This document shows, one piece after another, positions 1-13,500 of a stretch of DNA of 64,000 nucleotides. Source of the DNA: Edolisoma coerulescens. Its lineage: Eukaryota; Chordata; Aves; Passeriformes; Campephagidae. The DNA lies in NCBI GenBank assembly GCA_013397115.1, contig VWZW01001381.1, positions 248,001-312,000 of the forward strand, read 5' to 3'. The translations under genes and the position numbers were made by a program. How positions within the stretch are numbered: position 1 is the stretch's first letter; each line of letters begins with the position of its first letter. The notes beneath the pieces were generated by a model. It worked only from the letters and a program-made list of their open reading frames with translations. It made no database searches and was not told the DNA's origin.

Positions 1-66
1 CATCTGCAGCTCTGTGTGGCTCCCTCTATGAATGGGACTGTGCATCTGTGGGTTCCCTGTGAACTG

Positions 67-95
67 AATGTGTGTGTGTGTCTGTGTGTGTGCAC
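67..95. repeat. TG-rich microsatellite
   Basis: A short interrupted (TG)n run, with one TC interruption near its middle. Confidence 0.8.
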
Positions 96-360
96 AGCTT
101 CTTTATGGGTCCACGGATCTATCTGTGTGACACTGGCAGTGTCCACAAGGGAGAAACCATCTGACAGGAAAGCTCAGGTTACAGTGCGGTATGAGCAGAA
201 GTACACAGATCACTTCTGGTGGGACTACCTGCTTTTCCTCTTTGCAACAGCCCTTAGACAGAGGTTGAAGGCCGGCGAAGCCCGCATCAGCTGTGCTTTT
301 GGCTGCATTCTTGGATTAAAACTGCAGTCCTATGATTTACATAGACAGTTTTGTCTAGAT

Positions 361-374
361 ATTTTTTTTTTTTT
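361..374. repeat. poly-T tract
   Basis: A homopolymer T run of about 14 bases, with no visible retroposon attached. Confidence 0.75.
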
Positions 375-3300
375 CCCAAGGGACTGTAACTCTGAAAAAG
401 AAGTTGTATCTTATAGTGTATCTGCCTCTCAAAACTGCAAAACCTCTCAACATGCCAGTACAGCCTATGGGACACTGAGGTCAGTGTGACTCAGGCATCT
501 AAAGAGTCTGAGCTTTTGGGTCAGTTTGCTTTCGGGGTGCCTTTGCTCCTGCAAGCCAGCTTGGAAAAGACTGCGCAGGATTAAAGTGCAGAATTGTGTG
601 AAAGCTCCTTCTTTCAACCGAAGTGCGCAAGTGATGAACTGGGGGGAACATGTGCATAAAGCAGACATGGGAGGACACTGTGCAGCCAGGATCTGGTCAG
701 TGCTCTGTGCAGAGTGGGATAAAGGTGGTTGTGATGTAAAATACCTCATCTGGCTTTCAGAGGGCTCCTTACACCTGTGACCAGTATGAGCTGGCAGAAC
801 GGTACAAGCTAGTTCGTGTTACACGTGGCTTTTGAGACATCAGGAACTGCCGTGCTGAGGGCACACCATGCTGGCCGAGTTGCAGCCACTGGCTCAGCTG
901 CCTAAGCTGTCACAGCCAGTGGATGTGCCCAGCTTTCCTTCAGCAGTGGTCCGCATTCCTGGAGCTGGTCTTCAGCAAACCTCTGACCAGCCTGCTCCCA
1001 GCTCTGAGCATTTGGTAGCTCTTCCCTCTTGCTCCCATGGCTCTCACTATCCTTCCCAGAGGCTTGCTGGAGCCGATATAGGGAAGGTATCTCTCTGGAA
1101 TGAGAAGAATGTGGACAATGGACCCAGTCGTGGTGGTTGCTTTCACAACTCCCCTCGTTGAGCAGACTCTGCCCTGCGAGGGCAAAAGGACAACAAAGGT
1201 CCTCACCCTGGATTTCCTCAAATACAAACATATTGCCAGGTGGCCCCACATCACAAGAGCTAAGCCTTCAGCATGAGTCACTGTTCACCTGTGTCAGCCA
1301 CTCCAGTGCTCAGAGTTCAGTGTGCTTCTCTGCAGGGCTGGGGATGACCTATCCCAGGTCTGTCCCTGCCCTCTCGTCATGGGTGTCTCCCCATGCCTCT
1401 GTTACAGACTGGTTTTCATGGGGTAAAGGGGATCAATCTTAATTATGATCTTGGCAAACTTGTCACTCCTTCGGGCAATGTGGGTTCTGGAGCTGAGTTG
1501 TCCTAACCTGTCCCTCCCTTCTGTGGCAAGGCATGGGCTATATTTGGTCTTACCAAGAGAGCAGCTTCCATATACTCTATGAAAACAGTTCAGGAGGAGC
1601 AGGGTGCGTGAAGCTGCAAATTTGGCCAGATTTGCAAATTTTCCTTTGTTCATTGTCAAGCTGTTCTAGCTAAGGAGATACTTTCCAAAACTCTCCCAGC
1701 AGGGTTTGAAGAAATCACACTCCAGATGGCAGCCCCGAGATGTGCTGCTTTGCTGCTGTCCCCACAGTGTAGTGGCAGAAAGCAGCTTAAGAGGCACTCC
1801 AGCTTCCCCTCTGGGCAGTTTATATGGGGAACTGCTGCTAGGCCCTGTGTCATGCTGTGGGATGACTGGGTGTGGCCCTGACAGTGGATCAATACAGGCA
1901 TAACTGAGATGTGCTTTAGCGCGTTTGTTCACTGCCACTGTTATAGCACTGTGGCTCTGAGTTATCAATCGTGGCAGGGCCACGGAGAAGAGCCTCCTTT
2001 TCTGTGAATGCTGCTTTGCCTCAGCAGAAAAGACCAATGAACTATTAAACATCCATCTTCAGATGTGAAGATTGGAAATCCCCTTCCTTGCCCTCCCTTT
2101 TAGAGGAGTGAAAGAGCAGCTCCAGGCCTCTTACTTCTCCCTGCCTTGAAGGAAGGGTAAGTAAATCTCATCTTTTAGTTTTATCTCATTATTTTTTTGT
2201 AGGAAAACAGAGGGAAGGAAAAGAAATTAGGAGTGCCATGCCTTGCAGCCTGCCTTATTATTGTGCTGGGTGACAGTGCTGTCACTTCCCTACTGAAAGG
2301 TGCAGGCACAGGAACCTGTTGAGCTCCAAGGGGTCTAGTAGTGCTATTTCTTGCCTTATGGGGCACTTGAGCAGATTTTGCACTGAGGGCAAATTCCAGC
2401 CCAGCATCAGGTGCCTCCTTCTTTGCCATCCATGCAGCATCCTTCCACTTAGCGAAGGCAGCACAAAGTGAACGGGGGGGTGAGCAAGGGGAAACATGCC
2501 ATGGCAGGGGTGTCCCAGCAGCCACCTGAGGATTATGGGGCCCATGAAACCCCATGGGAGCTGGCACTGCTGTGGAAACAGGCTCCCTCCCGCTTTTGCT
2601 TGCTCTGAGGAAACAGAAGCAGGCACGGGCTGAGTGCCATGTGCGAGCCTTGCGGCTGGGAGGGTGACGAATAGAGAGAAGGATTAGTGCTTGCAGCAAA
2701 TCTCCCCAGTCTCATTATAAGCAAGGCCCCGAGGCGGGTCTTTTACCAAAAACATGCTGGCTGTTATCAGCAAATCTCCCAGACCTGTTTCAAAATACAA
2801 CCTCTGCTCCACCCCAGACCACCAAACAGTAATTCCTGCATGCACTTGCATTGCTCCCACACTGCAAAATTGAAAGACCACTGGCTAGGCCAGAAGGGCC
2901 GGTTTTCCAAGCCCACGGCTCTCTGTCCTCAGCAGGGTCTCACTGGGGGAGCTCTAGCAGCCCTGCAGCTGAGGCACCCACTCCAAAACTTGGTGCTTCT
3001 CTGCAAGATCCCAAGTCTGTCCTCCATTAATGTGTCCTTGGGTGTGGCTCGACTCCCTAGCTGTCAGCCGTGTCCCTCGGGATGGCATGTGACCAGGGGA
3101 GATCCCTGCTCTCACACAGAGGTAGCCGGGATGAATGGCTCAGGCCGTGTGTCACATGTTTGGATGGTTAGTCACAGCTGGGGGAACTTCCACAGAAGCC
3201 TACTGACAGGAATTCCTTAGGTGGGTGTGCATTTCAGGGTGTGCTTCCAGGCACTGCAGTGTTAGTAAGGTACCTCAATTTTGATCCTTTTCTGATGCTA

Positions 3301-6300
3301 ATCCCCAAGGGAGCAAATACAAATAAGCTGCCTTTAAGGCCTCACTCTCTCAGTGCTCACAGGTGGACTGGGTGGAGGCATTCGGCTGGCTTAAACCCCT
3401 GTTATCATAGGAACAGTAGCTAATGGGCTCCAAGTTTTCACACTCTTCATGCCCAGCTCCCTCAAGTGTTTGCTCAGAAAAGAATCCCACTACATCCAGA
3501 AATGTCAAGTGGGCAGTTCCTGGGCAAATCTGCTCTCAGAGGTGCCTTGAGGAATTCAGAGCTTCTGAGTGAAAGTTGTTCTGTGGCTGCAGCATTTTTT
3601 TTACTATCAAAATGACTTAATTGTTAATCATATTAAATGACAACTTCCAAAAATGCTTTCTTCCCATTCAGGTTTCTGACTGCCCTGGAAACACTCGCTA
3701 TGTCAGTCAGTTTCCCCACCACTCCAACACATTTATTTCTCAGTCAGGAGGCACCACTGCATGACTGAGCCACAAGCAACAGGGCCAGAGGGGACTTCAA
3801 AATTCACAAAATCCATCCTTTTTCCACAAAGTTACAGTCAACTCAGCTTCTAGTTCATTCATATAGTAACTACCCACAGCCCCAGCCTGAGCCCCATTCC
3901 CGGTCGTATTGGGCTAAATACCGTTCAGTCTCTTTCAAACCCTTGAAACTGTGCAGGGGCGGGCTGAGTTCCTGCAACAGGAACCAAAGTGTGGTGCCAA
4001 CAAACTGGCTTTGCTGCACTCCTTTTCTCAGACCTCAAAAATAGTTCGGATTTGACCACAGGATGCAAACCATAGCAGACAGATGAAATAAAGAGAACTG
4101 GTGAAGAAGAAGAGGGAAAGAAAGAGGGGGCAGTTGTGTGGAAAAAGGCAGGCGAACAGAGAAAATTGCCAGTCTGTAATCCTACGCTTCCCATCAGTGT
4201 CTCTACCTCCTTGACACACCCTACCAGCAGACCATGGTGGTCCTAGCAATTCCACCCGCTCCCCCAGTTCGCCTCGCAGTGCTCCCCATGCCAGTGTCTG
4301 TGCTGCCAAGGAAGGCATAGCACGCATTTCTACCCTTCACGTGGCTTTGCTCAACAGCTGGGGCTTGGCTTCAGCCTCAGGAGCCAGAACCCCCAGAAAA
4401 AGAGAGATTGTCTCCATCGTACCCCAGAGTCTGCACCTTTGGGGCCTCTCAGCCTTCACTTGGAATGATTGCTATTGTTTTAAATTAGAGCTTGGCAAAC
4501 TAATTATGGAGGGGAGAGAGACAAGCAGAAATATTTGAGCGCCAGAAAAACGGAGCCAGCGGCCCTAATTCCAAGCAGGCATTTTTCCACATTTGTCAAC
4601 AATGCTACTCCAAAAGCACACAGCAGCTCCTGAACGTGAGCTGGTCCAGGTTGGGCACCCTGTGCCTGCAACCTGGCTGCACGTGTCCTGGAGGTGAAAA
4701 TAACATTGCTGCTGCCAGCGCTCCGAGCCTGCAACCAGGGTGCCTTGCAGCGCCCCTTTGCCCCAGAGCACAGCTGGATTTCAAAGCAAAAGATGAAAAT
4801 TAAGGTGCGTGCCATAGCCAGCTCGAGTGCCAAGATGAAGAGAAGTGAAGGAGCAGAGGAGAAAGGCAGACTGGTGCTGCTAGCAGAGGAGAGCAGCCAC
4901 TGAGGGAGAAAAGTTGGTGAGGATTTTCAGTAACAGCTCTTACCGTGTGGGCTGGGAGCGGTGCTGGCACCTGTGGAAGAAGGAGCGTGCTGGGCTGCAG
5001 TGCCGATGTCCTGGAGTGCAGGGCTGGAGTGAAGGGGAGTGACCTGGTGGTGGTTTAAGTTTCCTCCGGTGGTGTGGGAGGGTGGTGTCTTTCCACTCTG
5101 TTTTAAAGGAGTTACTATGAATCAGACTGCCTTTAAAGAGAAGAAAAAAAAAAATAAAATTAATGAGCTACGCCCTGTTTTGTTGGCAGGGTGTCAAGAG
5201 TCTCTGGGAGGAAACCAGCGATTCAAAGAAATCTGTGCAGGGCTGCCTCTGACTCAGTGTGCAGCAGAGACCGCAGCCTGGAAAAACGACTGACGCTGAT
5301 CCAGCTGAGTAAGAGAGGCCCACAACAGCATCTGTTTATAAAACTGAACTTCTGGTTGTCATAAAAAAAAATGTATAGTTACAAATGTGGCAACGGGACT
5401 TCAACAATGCAATCACTCAAACAAACAGTGGGTTGGCAGGGGGGATCCAGAGGCTGGGTGAGTCACCTCATCCCCTCCCTGTGCTGCATGGAGAGAAGTC
5501 GCTGAGGCTTGACAGCACGGGGGAATTCAAATCGGACCTGTGAGGTTGGCATGGATAAGACTTTCGGGAATATATCAAGGAGCAGAGATGCTCAAAATGC
5601 AGCTCTGGCCTGGTGGTGACTCTGGAGCAATTTGGCCAGATGGTGGTGGTTTGCTTCCATGGAGAGAGAGCAGGCAGAGCAGAAGAAATAAGGAGCTTGT
5701 TATTCACAGTTTTCTGAGGTCAGCATTTCTTGCCATCTTAAAGACTTCCAAAAATAGATCCTTTACATTTGCTGAGAATTGGCTGGTGGAATTGTCTCAT
5801 AGATGCTACAGGCAAGATTGAATAGGGATGTGCTTGAGATGTAGGTGAAAGGGGAAGAAGTTTGTCAGAAAGCACCCATGTTAAAATGTGATCCATATTG
5901 CAAGAGAGTTGGCGGTTTGCTACTGCAAGGAATCAACCCTGCCTTTGCAGAGGCCCAGCAAGAGATAAGCAGACAGTGACAAAATACCTGGCAAAGGCCT
6001 TTTCCACTTTAATGAGGGTGACATTAGATTGCCTTTATTTGAAAAACGAAGCTGGTTCTCTTTGAAATCTACACAGATTAAAAGATCTTGCTGTTTTTCA
6101 GCTTATTCCTTCTGTCTGGTGTTATTGATATGTGTCTGGTCTAATTTTAGTCCATAGCAACCTGCTTAAAAAAAGAGCTATGGATAAAACAGCAGCAAAG
6201 ATGACACATATGGTGGGCAAAGACAATCCTGTGGGAATTTTTCCACTGATGGAAAATAAAGACAGTCTTTTTTCCTCAAGGATAAAATAAGCCTAACTGT

Positions 6301-9300
6301 GTTTAATAACTATGAACTAGAATGTGTTTCTTGTTGATATACATGAATACAATATTCAGGGAAAGTTTATTTGCTTACCCTGCAGAAGAAGCTGGCATTT
6401 GCTTTGAGCGGCACCATCCATTTCCCCTGCTCTGTTCCCCTGGCAGAGTTTATTGGAGTGAGGGATGCTCAGCTCCATACAAAATACTAGAGTGCAGGAT
6501 CCCAAAGCAAACTCTGGGGACCAGAGTTCAGCTGTGGTGAAGTATCCTCTGCCCCAGACCTGTTCACAAGTGACTGCCCACCTGCCAGGGAGCAGCTGCC
6601 TGCAATCACAGAATTGCTTATCTGGGATCCAGCAGACAGAACACTTGCATCAAAAAGCCACTCACATGGGGCAACAAGAGTGGAGCCCCCTAAGAGACTG
6701 GGTATGAAGTGAGCCGTGGCATTATTTGTCCAGAGAGAGCAAACTAGTTTTGTACAAACTGCTCACTAGCCTGGGAGGCCGTGGCAGGCAATGGCCAATA
6801 TCAGAGGCTTCACAGGGAGGCAGAGGTGTTCTGCAGCGTCAGCATCAGCTTCCCCGCAGGAGCATTGCTTCCTAGCTCTCCATCTGGAAGTGTTGGTGCC
6901 CAGCCAGCAGAGAGAAGAAGAGTAACTGGACAGGCCACACAGGCTGTGACCGTGGCCCTGGAGGAGCACTGGTACCCTGCCAACCATTGGCTTCATCCCT
7001 GTTGCTAAACCTGTCAAGCCAGGTGTGAGAGGGGGTAACAGCACATGTCAAGTGAACGAGAGTGCGGATAGATGCTCCTGTTTGGGAGCAATGCTGCAGT
7101 GCTGCACGTTGGCAAGGTGATGGCTTAAGGAAGAGAGGGTATCCCCCTCATGCCAAGGTACAATGAGGTCAGGGAGAGTTCAGCTTCCACTGAGCAGATT
7201 GGTAGCTCACTGAGATACTTGCACCTTTCATCTGGATACAGAGAAAGGGTAGAAGTGAGAGAACATCCTACCAATAGCTTAAGGAAGGAGAAAGTTTCAA
7301 GTTGATAGGATTTATCATGTTTTCTGTAGCTGTTTCTGTGGATGAAGGGTTAGCCAAATAAGTCTTTATGTGTGTGTGATGGACAACCAGCTCTATCCAC
7401 TCATCCAGAGAAGAGGCTCATCTTTCTGTGTGCCTGCAGCAATTTCTCCCTTTATTGTGTGTGGTTTCCACAAGGTGGGTTGCAATAGAAAACCCGTGAC
7501 GTGAAAAATCTCAGCATGAGATCAAAAGTCTTAAGCATTCTGCAGGTTTGACACACTAAGGTTGAATTGCCTAAGATCCCCGTGCCATACTTCATGGTGT
7601 CCCTTGACCTAAGCATCACTCATTTCACAGGCTTTTCTGAATGCCTGCTGTTAATTGGAGGTGGTCAGGTCAAAGCCATGAAAATTTAAGCTGTGAGAGT
7701 CTGGACTAGCATTTCCACGGGCAATGAAAGGGTGAAGCTTTCCCACCTGTGCCATGCCTTTGCTGAAGTTCTTCCCCAACAAGCAGCTTGCAGCTGCTGT
7801 AACTCTGCTTGTTTTGCCATGCCACACACATTTTTAGGCATTACTGCTGTCTGTGAACAGTAGCCCTTGTCATTAAAGGTGAGTGTCCACGTGACGTTAG
7901 ATAAGAAAAGCATTAAGCCTTTGCAAGCCCAGATCAAAGGAGGAATGGATGATATGACTGGGAAATGGCGTGTGGAGTTAGGAGTGGGGGAGGCATGGTC
8001 AGGCTGGGCTGGAAACATCTAGAACAGATTGTTTTTAGACACTGGGGGTGCCAGGAGAAATGGGCCACACATGGTCTCTCTGCACTTTTTGCAGATGCCA
8101 GAATTTATGCTTGGGAAAGTTCTGTAGCTGAGTTCCCATGCTCTCTGAGATGCTCTCAACAGGAATTTAACTACATGCTATTTGGATGTGCTTTTCTGGC
8201 TAAGTATCTGCAAACACATAATGCATATTAAGCCCCCCTCAGTCTAAATAGTGTGTCTTTCTACCTAAAGAGTTCCTCTCTCTTGCGTATGCTATTTTTT
8301 CTGTGCATCATCTTGCTGGCTGGTTGCAGGACAAATGGAGGGGATATGGTCCACGATGTTCACTGCTTCTGCACTTTTCATGACGTACAGAAGGCAGGGT
8401 TGAGCCTCAGCTGGTGTGTGGGTTTAAAGAAATAGAAACCAGCAAGTTTCATACTGCTCTGTAGTGGTGTAACTGATGTGTTTGTGTGTGTGTTGTGGGG
8501 TTATCTATGTGATACAACAATTTTCAGAGACACAGACAAATCCCAGAGCCAAATGATAAACTTCATTTGTCATGCCTGATGTGCAGGGCTTCAAATGTGA
8601 GCAGTCATCCACTGGAGAGGAAAGGGCGGTGGTTCCCTTATTTATAGCTTCACTCAGTTTTGAGGAAGCGGACATTGGATATCCCACCTCTGTGGTTTTG
8701 GTCGTTTCTCTAATGTGTCTTGTCATGTTCCTGCCCCTCCAAGGACTGCTAGATGTCCAGTACTTAGGGCGGCTGACTTTGCAAGCTCAATGGTACAAGA
8801 AAAGGGTGGATTATAGTCAACACTGAGCAGATGTAACTCTTCCTGTGCACAGTTTAGCTTTTGGGTTGGGTTGTTGTTTTGGTCTGTTGTTTTTTGGGTT
8901 TTTTTTTATGTCAGGGATGATCTCTGTCCTAAGTACTCTGGTAAACTGTATGATGAACAAAACCTACAGAAATATCTACATCTGATTTTTCCAAAATCAT
9001 TCAGGATTGCCAGACTGACTGATCCTTTGAAAGTGCATGATAGGTATTGAATAGAAAATGCCCTGGGTTTACAGCATTTGTGTAGGCATGGTTTTTCACA
9101 AAGCTTTAACAGGTAAAAACTGGAATAGTTCTCTCCAGAACTTCAGCAGTATGAGTGGGATCTATGACAGAATACATTCCCCACATCTCACTTATCACAT
9201 CTGGGAAGACCCAAAAGTTCCCTTGTTTTTTAACAGGAACAAAAAAATTAATATGGACATGAGATAAGGAGATCATTCTTACCATAGTTTTGTAGTGATT

Positions 9301-9716
9301 GGAATTTAGTTTTGTCCTCCCATGTGGAAAGGACCATAACTTCGTTCTTATGTCCGAAAGGGGGATATGATTCTGCTGTGCAGTGGGTGGACTTGCATCT
9401 CAGAGTGTCTGACGATCACATTGTGGTTGCTGCCGAAGGCTCTGTGGGGTTAGGTTCATGGCAATCCATTTGTAACTGGTGGAGGGTTTGAACTTGTTCT
9501 CAGGGGGATGGGTAGCCCAAAGGTGCCTTGCCTTCCTGGGTGCTGTTGGATGGGATGAATGTAATCCTCAGGCTGAGGTTCTGAACGCATGGAGGAAGCA
9601 GCATGAGCTGGCTGGTGCTAGGAACAGAGACCCGAACCTGGAAAAATTAACTTTTTTCTGTGCTCTGGTGTAAAAGAGGGTGTGGTGAGATGAGAGCCAT
9701 CTGAAATGTGGTGGTC

Positions 9717-9744
9717 TTCCCCTGCTTTTATAAGAGCAGGGGAA
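9717..9744. repeat. near-perfect 28-nt palindrome
   Basis: The left arm TTCCCCTGCTTTTA abuts the right arm TAAGAGCAGGGGAA. The arms are reverse complements with one mismatch in 14, so the site can form a GC-anchored hairpin or cruciform with an AT-rich tip. It overlaps the last codons and stop of the - strand ORF at 9728-10099. The function is unknown; it could be the end of a decayed mobile element or a chance palindrome. Confidence 0.7.
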
Positions 9745-10099
9745 CTGCAGTCCCCATCTCATTTTCTCTTACTTTAACCTCCATCTTAGTCTCCTTCATT
9801 TTTCCATTGAAACAGCCCAGCTGAAGGTATTTGCTTATAATGTGCAAATGGTACCTCTGCTCTGGCAGACCCATCTGAGCTGTCACTTTCCACAAGAACC
9901 TCTCCCACTCCACATCAAAGGGTTGGTGGTTGGTGGTATTCTCCACCTGCACATGAAGGCCTTTCTCATGCATTCTGGCAACCAAGGAGGTTTTCTTTAT
10001 TGCTCTCTCCTGCTCCTGGTTCATTTCTAACCCTGTCTTCTGTGACTGTTGTACCGTGCACTGCGCAGTACCAATTGCTTCACCAACAGGTTTTACCAT
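9728..10099 (-). other. unassigned 123-codon ORF, possibly repeat-derived
   Basis: An uninterrupted reading frame on the - strand with an ATG, a hydrophilic start and a Glu/Lys/Gln-rich composition. A tryptophan-containing segment (VEWERFLWKVTAQM) reads more like protein than the neighbouring frames do. A second - strand frame of 69 codons lies just upstream at 10329-10538 and is rich in Lys, Arg and Ser. I do not recognise either as a host gene. They could be remains of a retroelement coding region, but I see no protease, reverse transcriptase or zinc-knuckle motif and no paired terminal repeats. No splice or polyadenylation context is evident. A 372-base open frame can also arise by chance, so this is an entry to check and not a gene call. 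Confidence 0.25.
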
Positions 10100-10559
10100 G
10101 TTAGTAGAGGGAAAAAAATCCTACGGGCACCAAGAAATGGCTTAAGTTGGTAGTGCCTTACTGTTCTTCTTTCATTCAAAGACAACAAAGTGAACTAGCT
10201 GCTTGACTGTCCTGCATCGTGGACTGGAATTGTGTTGATTGTCCGTAGAAATGGACCTTGGCTAAGAGGCCAAGGCAAGGGCAGGTGCTGTTTGCACTGT
10301 GGTTGAGGTTTGATAATGGGACATATTTCTATTTATCTGCTGCTCCCATGTGCCGCTTGCATGTGTTAGTTCTACTCAAGGTTTGCTGGACTTTCTTCTT
10401 AGAGCAGATGGTGGTGTTCTGAGAAAGTTGTAGGATCTCCTTTTGCAGCCAGAGGTAAGTTTTGGAAGGCACAGGAAGGCTTCTGTACTTGCTTCTCACT
10501 CTCTGCAATGTCTTGCTTTTTGCAATCTCAGGATGCATTTATTTAAGTAATGTAGTGTC

Positions 10560-13500
10560 ACAGGCTCTACAGACATGCAGGAGGAGTGCTAGCCTGGGGA
10601 TATAGATGGCAGAGACTGAAAAGGACCTGGCATATTAGCAAACCAAGCAGGCAGATCACTTTTGCAACTAAATGGGAAGAAAAGCCCAGGGAAGGCTTCC
10701 TAGCACCTACTGATACTGGTCTCCCAGTGAGGAGAAGGGTTGATGGGAGGGGGAAAAGCACCAACCTCAATGCATAGTGAGAAGGAGAAGAAAAAAGGAA
10801 AGTGTCTCTGGGATGGAAAGACAGCTAGACATGGACAGGGTCAGGGCAGGACAGAGAGGGCTGAGCACCACGGGTGATACAGCCAATAAGGGTGACGCCT
10901 CTGAGCTCCAAGTTCCTGAACAAAGTGCAGACAGCTGGCAGGAGGCTGGGAAGTCCTCTCCTTTCTGTTGCTGTTGCATGGAAGAGGGAGGGGAAAATCT
11001 CTAGGTCTGCTTTTTCATTCCCTGACAGAGAGAGAAATGATTCCTGTCACTGCAGAGCAATGCTTCCCTTCTGAAAGAGGAAACATGTACTTGTGTCACA
11101 CTATGGGCCAGCTTCTCAGTTCATTTGCAGCAGGACAGAACCAGAACAGCTTGAATCAACTTCATGGCGGTTTTTCTGATTAATGAATCAGGGATTGAGG
11201 CAGTGCCACCATGTCAAGAAACTGGTGGTAAAGAGAGAATTTGTGGGGGGGAAAACCTCTCACCACAGCACAAAGCCTGAACATTTAACCAAGCTCTCTC
11301 TCCTTCCTTGCTCCCTGCCCCCCTTGCTTCTTGCCAGCTCTTGATTGGACTTTTGAGAAGAAACATAAATTATACTTTGCTTCCCCTCGTGCGTACCCAC
11401 TCCTTGTCTGTGCCTTGTGCATTCACAAACACAAAAATTTTCATGACTCCATTCCTTCTGCTTTTGTAATGTACAGTCACCGCTTGTGTGGCTCCCTCGT
11501 GCTTGAGGCAGGATATGGGCAGGAAATAATAGCACAAGATTCAAACTGGAAAAATGCAAACCTATTATCTGGGGGAAGATAAATTCAAAGTTAGCTATTC
11601 AGAGGGTGTGAGCCTTTGGAACTTGCAAGAGAAATAAAGCTGGAAGCAACTTAACAGGGACAGCGGAGAAAGAGCAGGAGAAGAGCTTGCAATGTGATAG
11701 CACAGAAGACCACAGATGATGTCATTTAGAGCTCTTCAGATGTTGATGTCCCTCCCACATTCACAGATCTCAGAGCCATATTTCACCCCCAGATATGCCC
11801 TATCAGTGGTAGTGACAGTGGTTTTCATTTCTGGGAGGATTTCACTTAAATCCTGTGACAAGGGATCTCTCTAGTGTTGTCACATGCAGTGCTGTGGGAC
11901 TGAGGAATTGCCTGGATGGTCTGTGATACTTTCATACCAGTCAGAGTCAGAGGCGTCATGTCTCTGTGCAGCTCCATACTGGGAATATGGGGGAGGAAAT
12001 GAGCTAGCAAGAGGAAAGAGAAAAGGAACACTCACCATATTGCCAGGCTCTGAGGGTGATTAAATAGCACAAAGGATTAGAAGCCTGGGCTTTTGGATTT
12101 CAGGTGTACTTACCAAGGATGATGCTTTGTGAATGTGAACAAAATTCAGCAAAACATCTCAATGTCACAAAATGATTGCTTGGATTTGATAGGTGTGTCT
12201 GAACACCTCCATCCCTGTGACATATATGACAAAAAGTGAGAATTAGTGAATTGAAGCAAAGGACATGCCACAGACAAAGAGTCCTCACAGGCAGAGAATA
12301 AAGACTTTTGGAGGTGAACTGAAAAAATGCAGATTTTTAACCTTGGACTGAAGCTTAAGAGTTGCCCTAAAGCTACAGGTACTGCCTTGCTGAGAAAATA
12401 TGTTACATCTCCTGTGATATGCAAGAGAATGGGTCTACTTTATAATACTCATCAAAATTGGACTAGAGGGTCAAACTGAGCTAAATGAGGCACAGGCTGA
12501 AAAACCTGCAACAATAGCTTTGTGGTGGCCAGGTTTTGTATGAATGATGAGTTTTTTGGGTCAAGTGAAGCACAGAGGAACAAGGGACACCATCATCTTC
12601 ATCACTTCCAGAGGAACAGGACAAAAGTCTTCTGAGTGCCGGGTCTGATCCTCCTCACAGCACTGCTGTGAGTGTGTTGGGGTGGGCAGTGTGCAGGCAG
12701 CTGACAGGCCACTCCAATGTCCTATTTCTGTTATTGTAGCTAAAGAGGCAGTGAGACACGTTAGGAACTTCTATGTGGTACTTGTATTACATCTCCTATA
12801 GCTGGTTATGCTCCTTAAAATGACAATGCTTTCTATGGTGGTGGGGAAAGAGGCCCTTCTGACTCACGGACCATTGCAGAACAGCTATTCCCGCCAGATC
12901 ACTCCATCTGGCTGGCTGCAGAATCCTTTTGTCTATAAGAAAAGTGGTCAGGCTGGAGGGGAAGGGAGGTACTGATGTCCTTTGAACTCTCCAAGTGTTA
13001 CAGAAAGGATGGAGTCATCGTGAGTCCTCATACGTGAGGAGCAGTAGTGTGGCAGGGCAGACCAGCTCTGATCAGGCAACGAGTGCTTACGGGCTGCACA
13101 GCGTGTGGAGGTTCCTTGTGCTGCCTCCTATCCACTTGTTCCACTCCAGTGCTGTCACCTTCGGGGCTCCATGCAGAGGTGATATCCATGCCATGGGACA
13201 AAGAGTGGGCATGGTGAAGCTCTGTAAGTTAGTAGAGATCTCTGCATGTCACAGCCACCAAAATAAGTGATTGCAGAGGGAAAGCAGGATGGAAACAGCA
13301 ATGATGAATAGAAACTGCCAAGACTGTGGTAGCTGATGTGCATCTTCCTCTCTCAGAGGGGTTTTATTGTTGCCTCTGCTGTCCCCTTTTGGGGGAGCGG
13401 GAAATGTGGCTGAGTTGGAGACGTGAATTCCAGCCTTTCTCTTTGCTGGAAACTGATCCTGCCCAATACTCATACAAGTGGCCACTGATGGTTCTCCACT

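Larger units (their letters stand above)
1..9700. other. intergenic DNA, no gene recognised
   Basis: I see no exon with recognisable protein similarity or a convincing acceptor-ORF-donor unit. Open frames here (for example 2181-2699 on the - strand, 172 codons) are short, overlap frames on the other strand and resemble no family I know. The stretch holds small simple repeats: TG-rich at 67-95, poly-T at 361-374, TG-rich at 8478-8497 and T-rich at 8865-8908. By synteny this should be the far 5' flank of GSG1; in human the next gene on this side is EMP1, and I did not find its exons. Confidence 0.6.

Noticed and set aside
2181..2699. 172-codon - strand ORF
   Set aside because: Overlaps two other open frames on the same strand. 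No family similarity or gene-like context.
9728..10538. Endogenous retrovirus
   Set aside because: No paired long terminal repeats, reverse transcriptase, protease or envelope motifs; kept only as an unassigned ORF.
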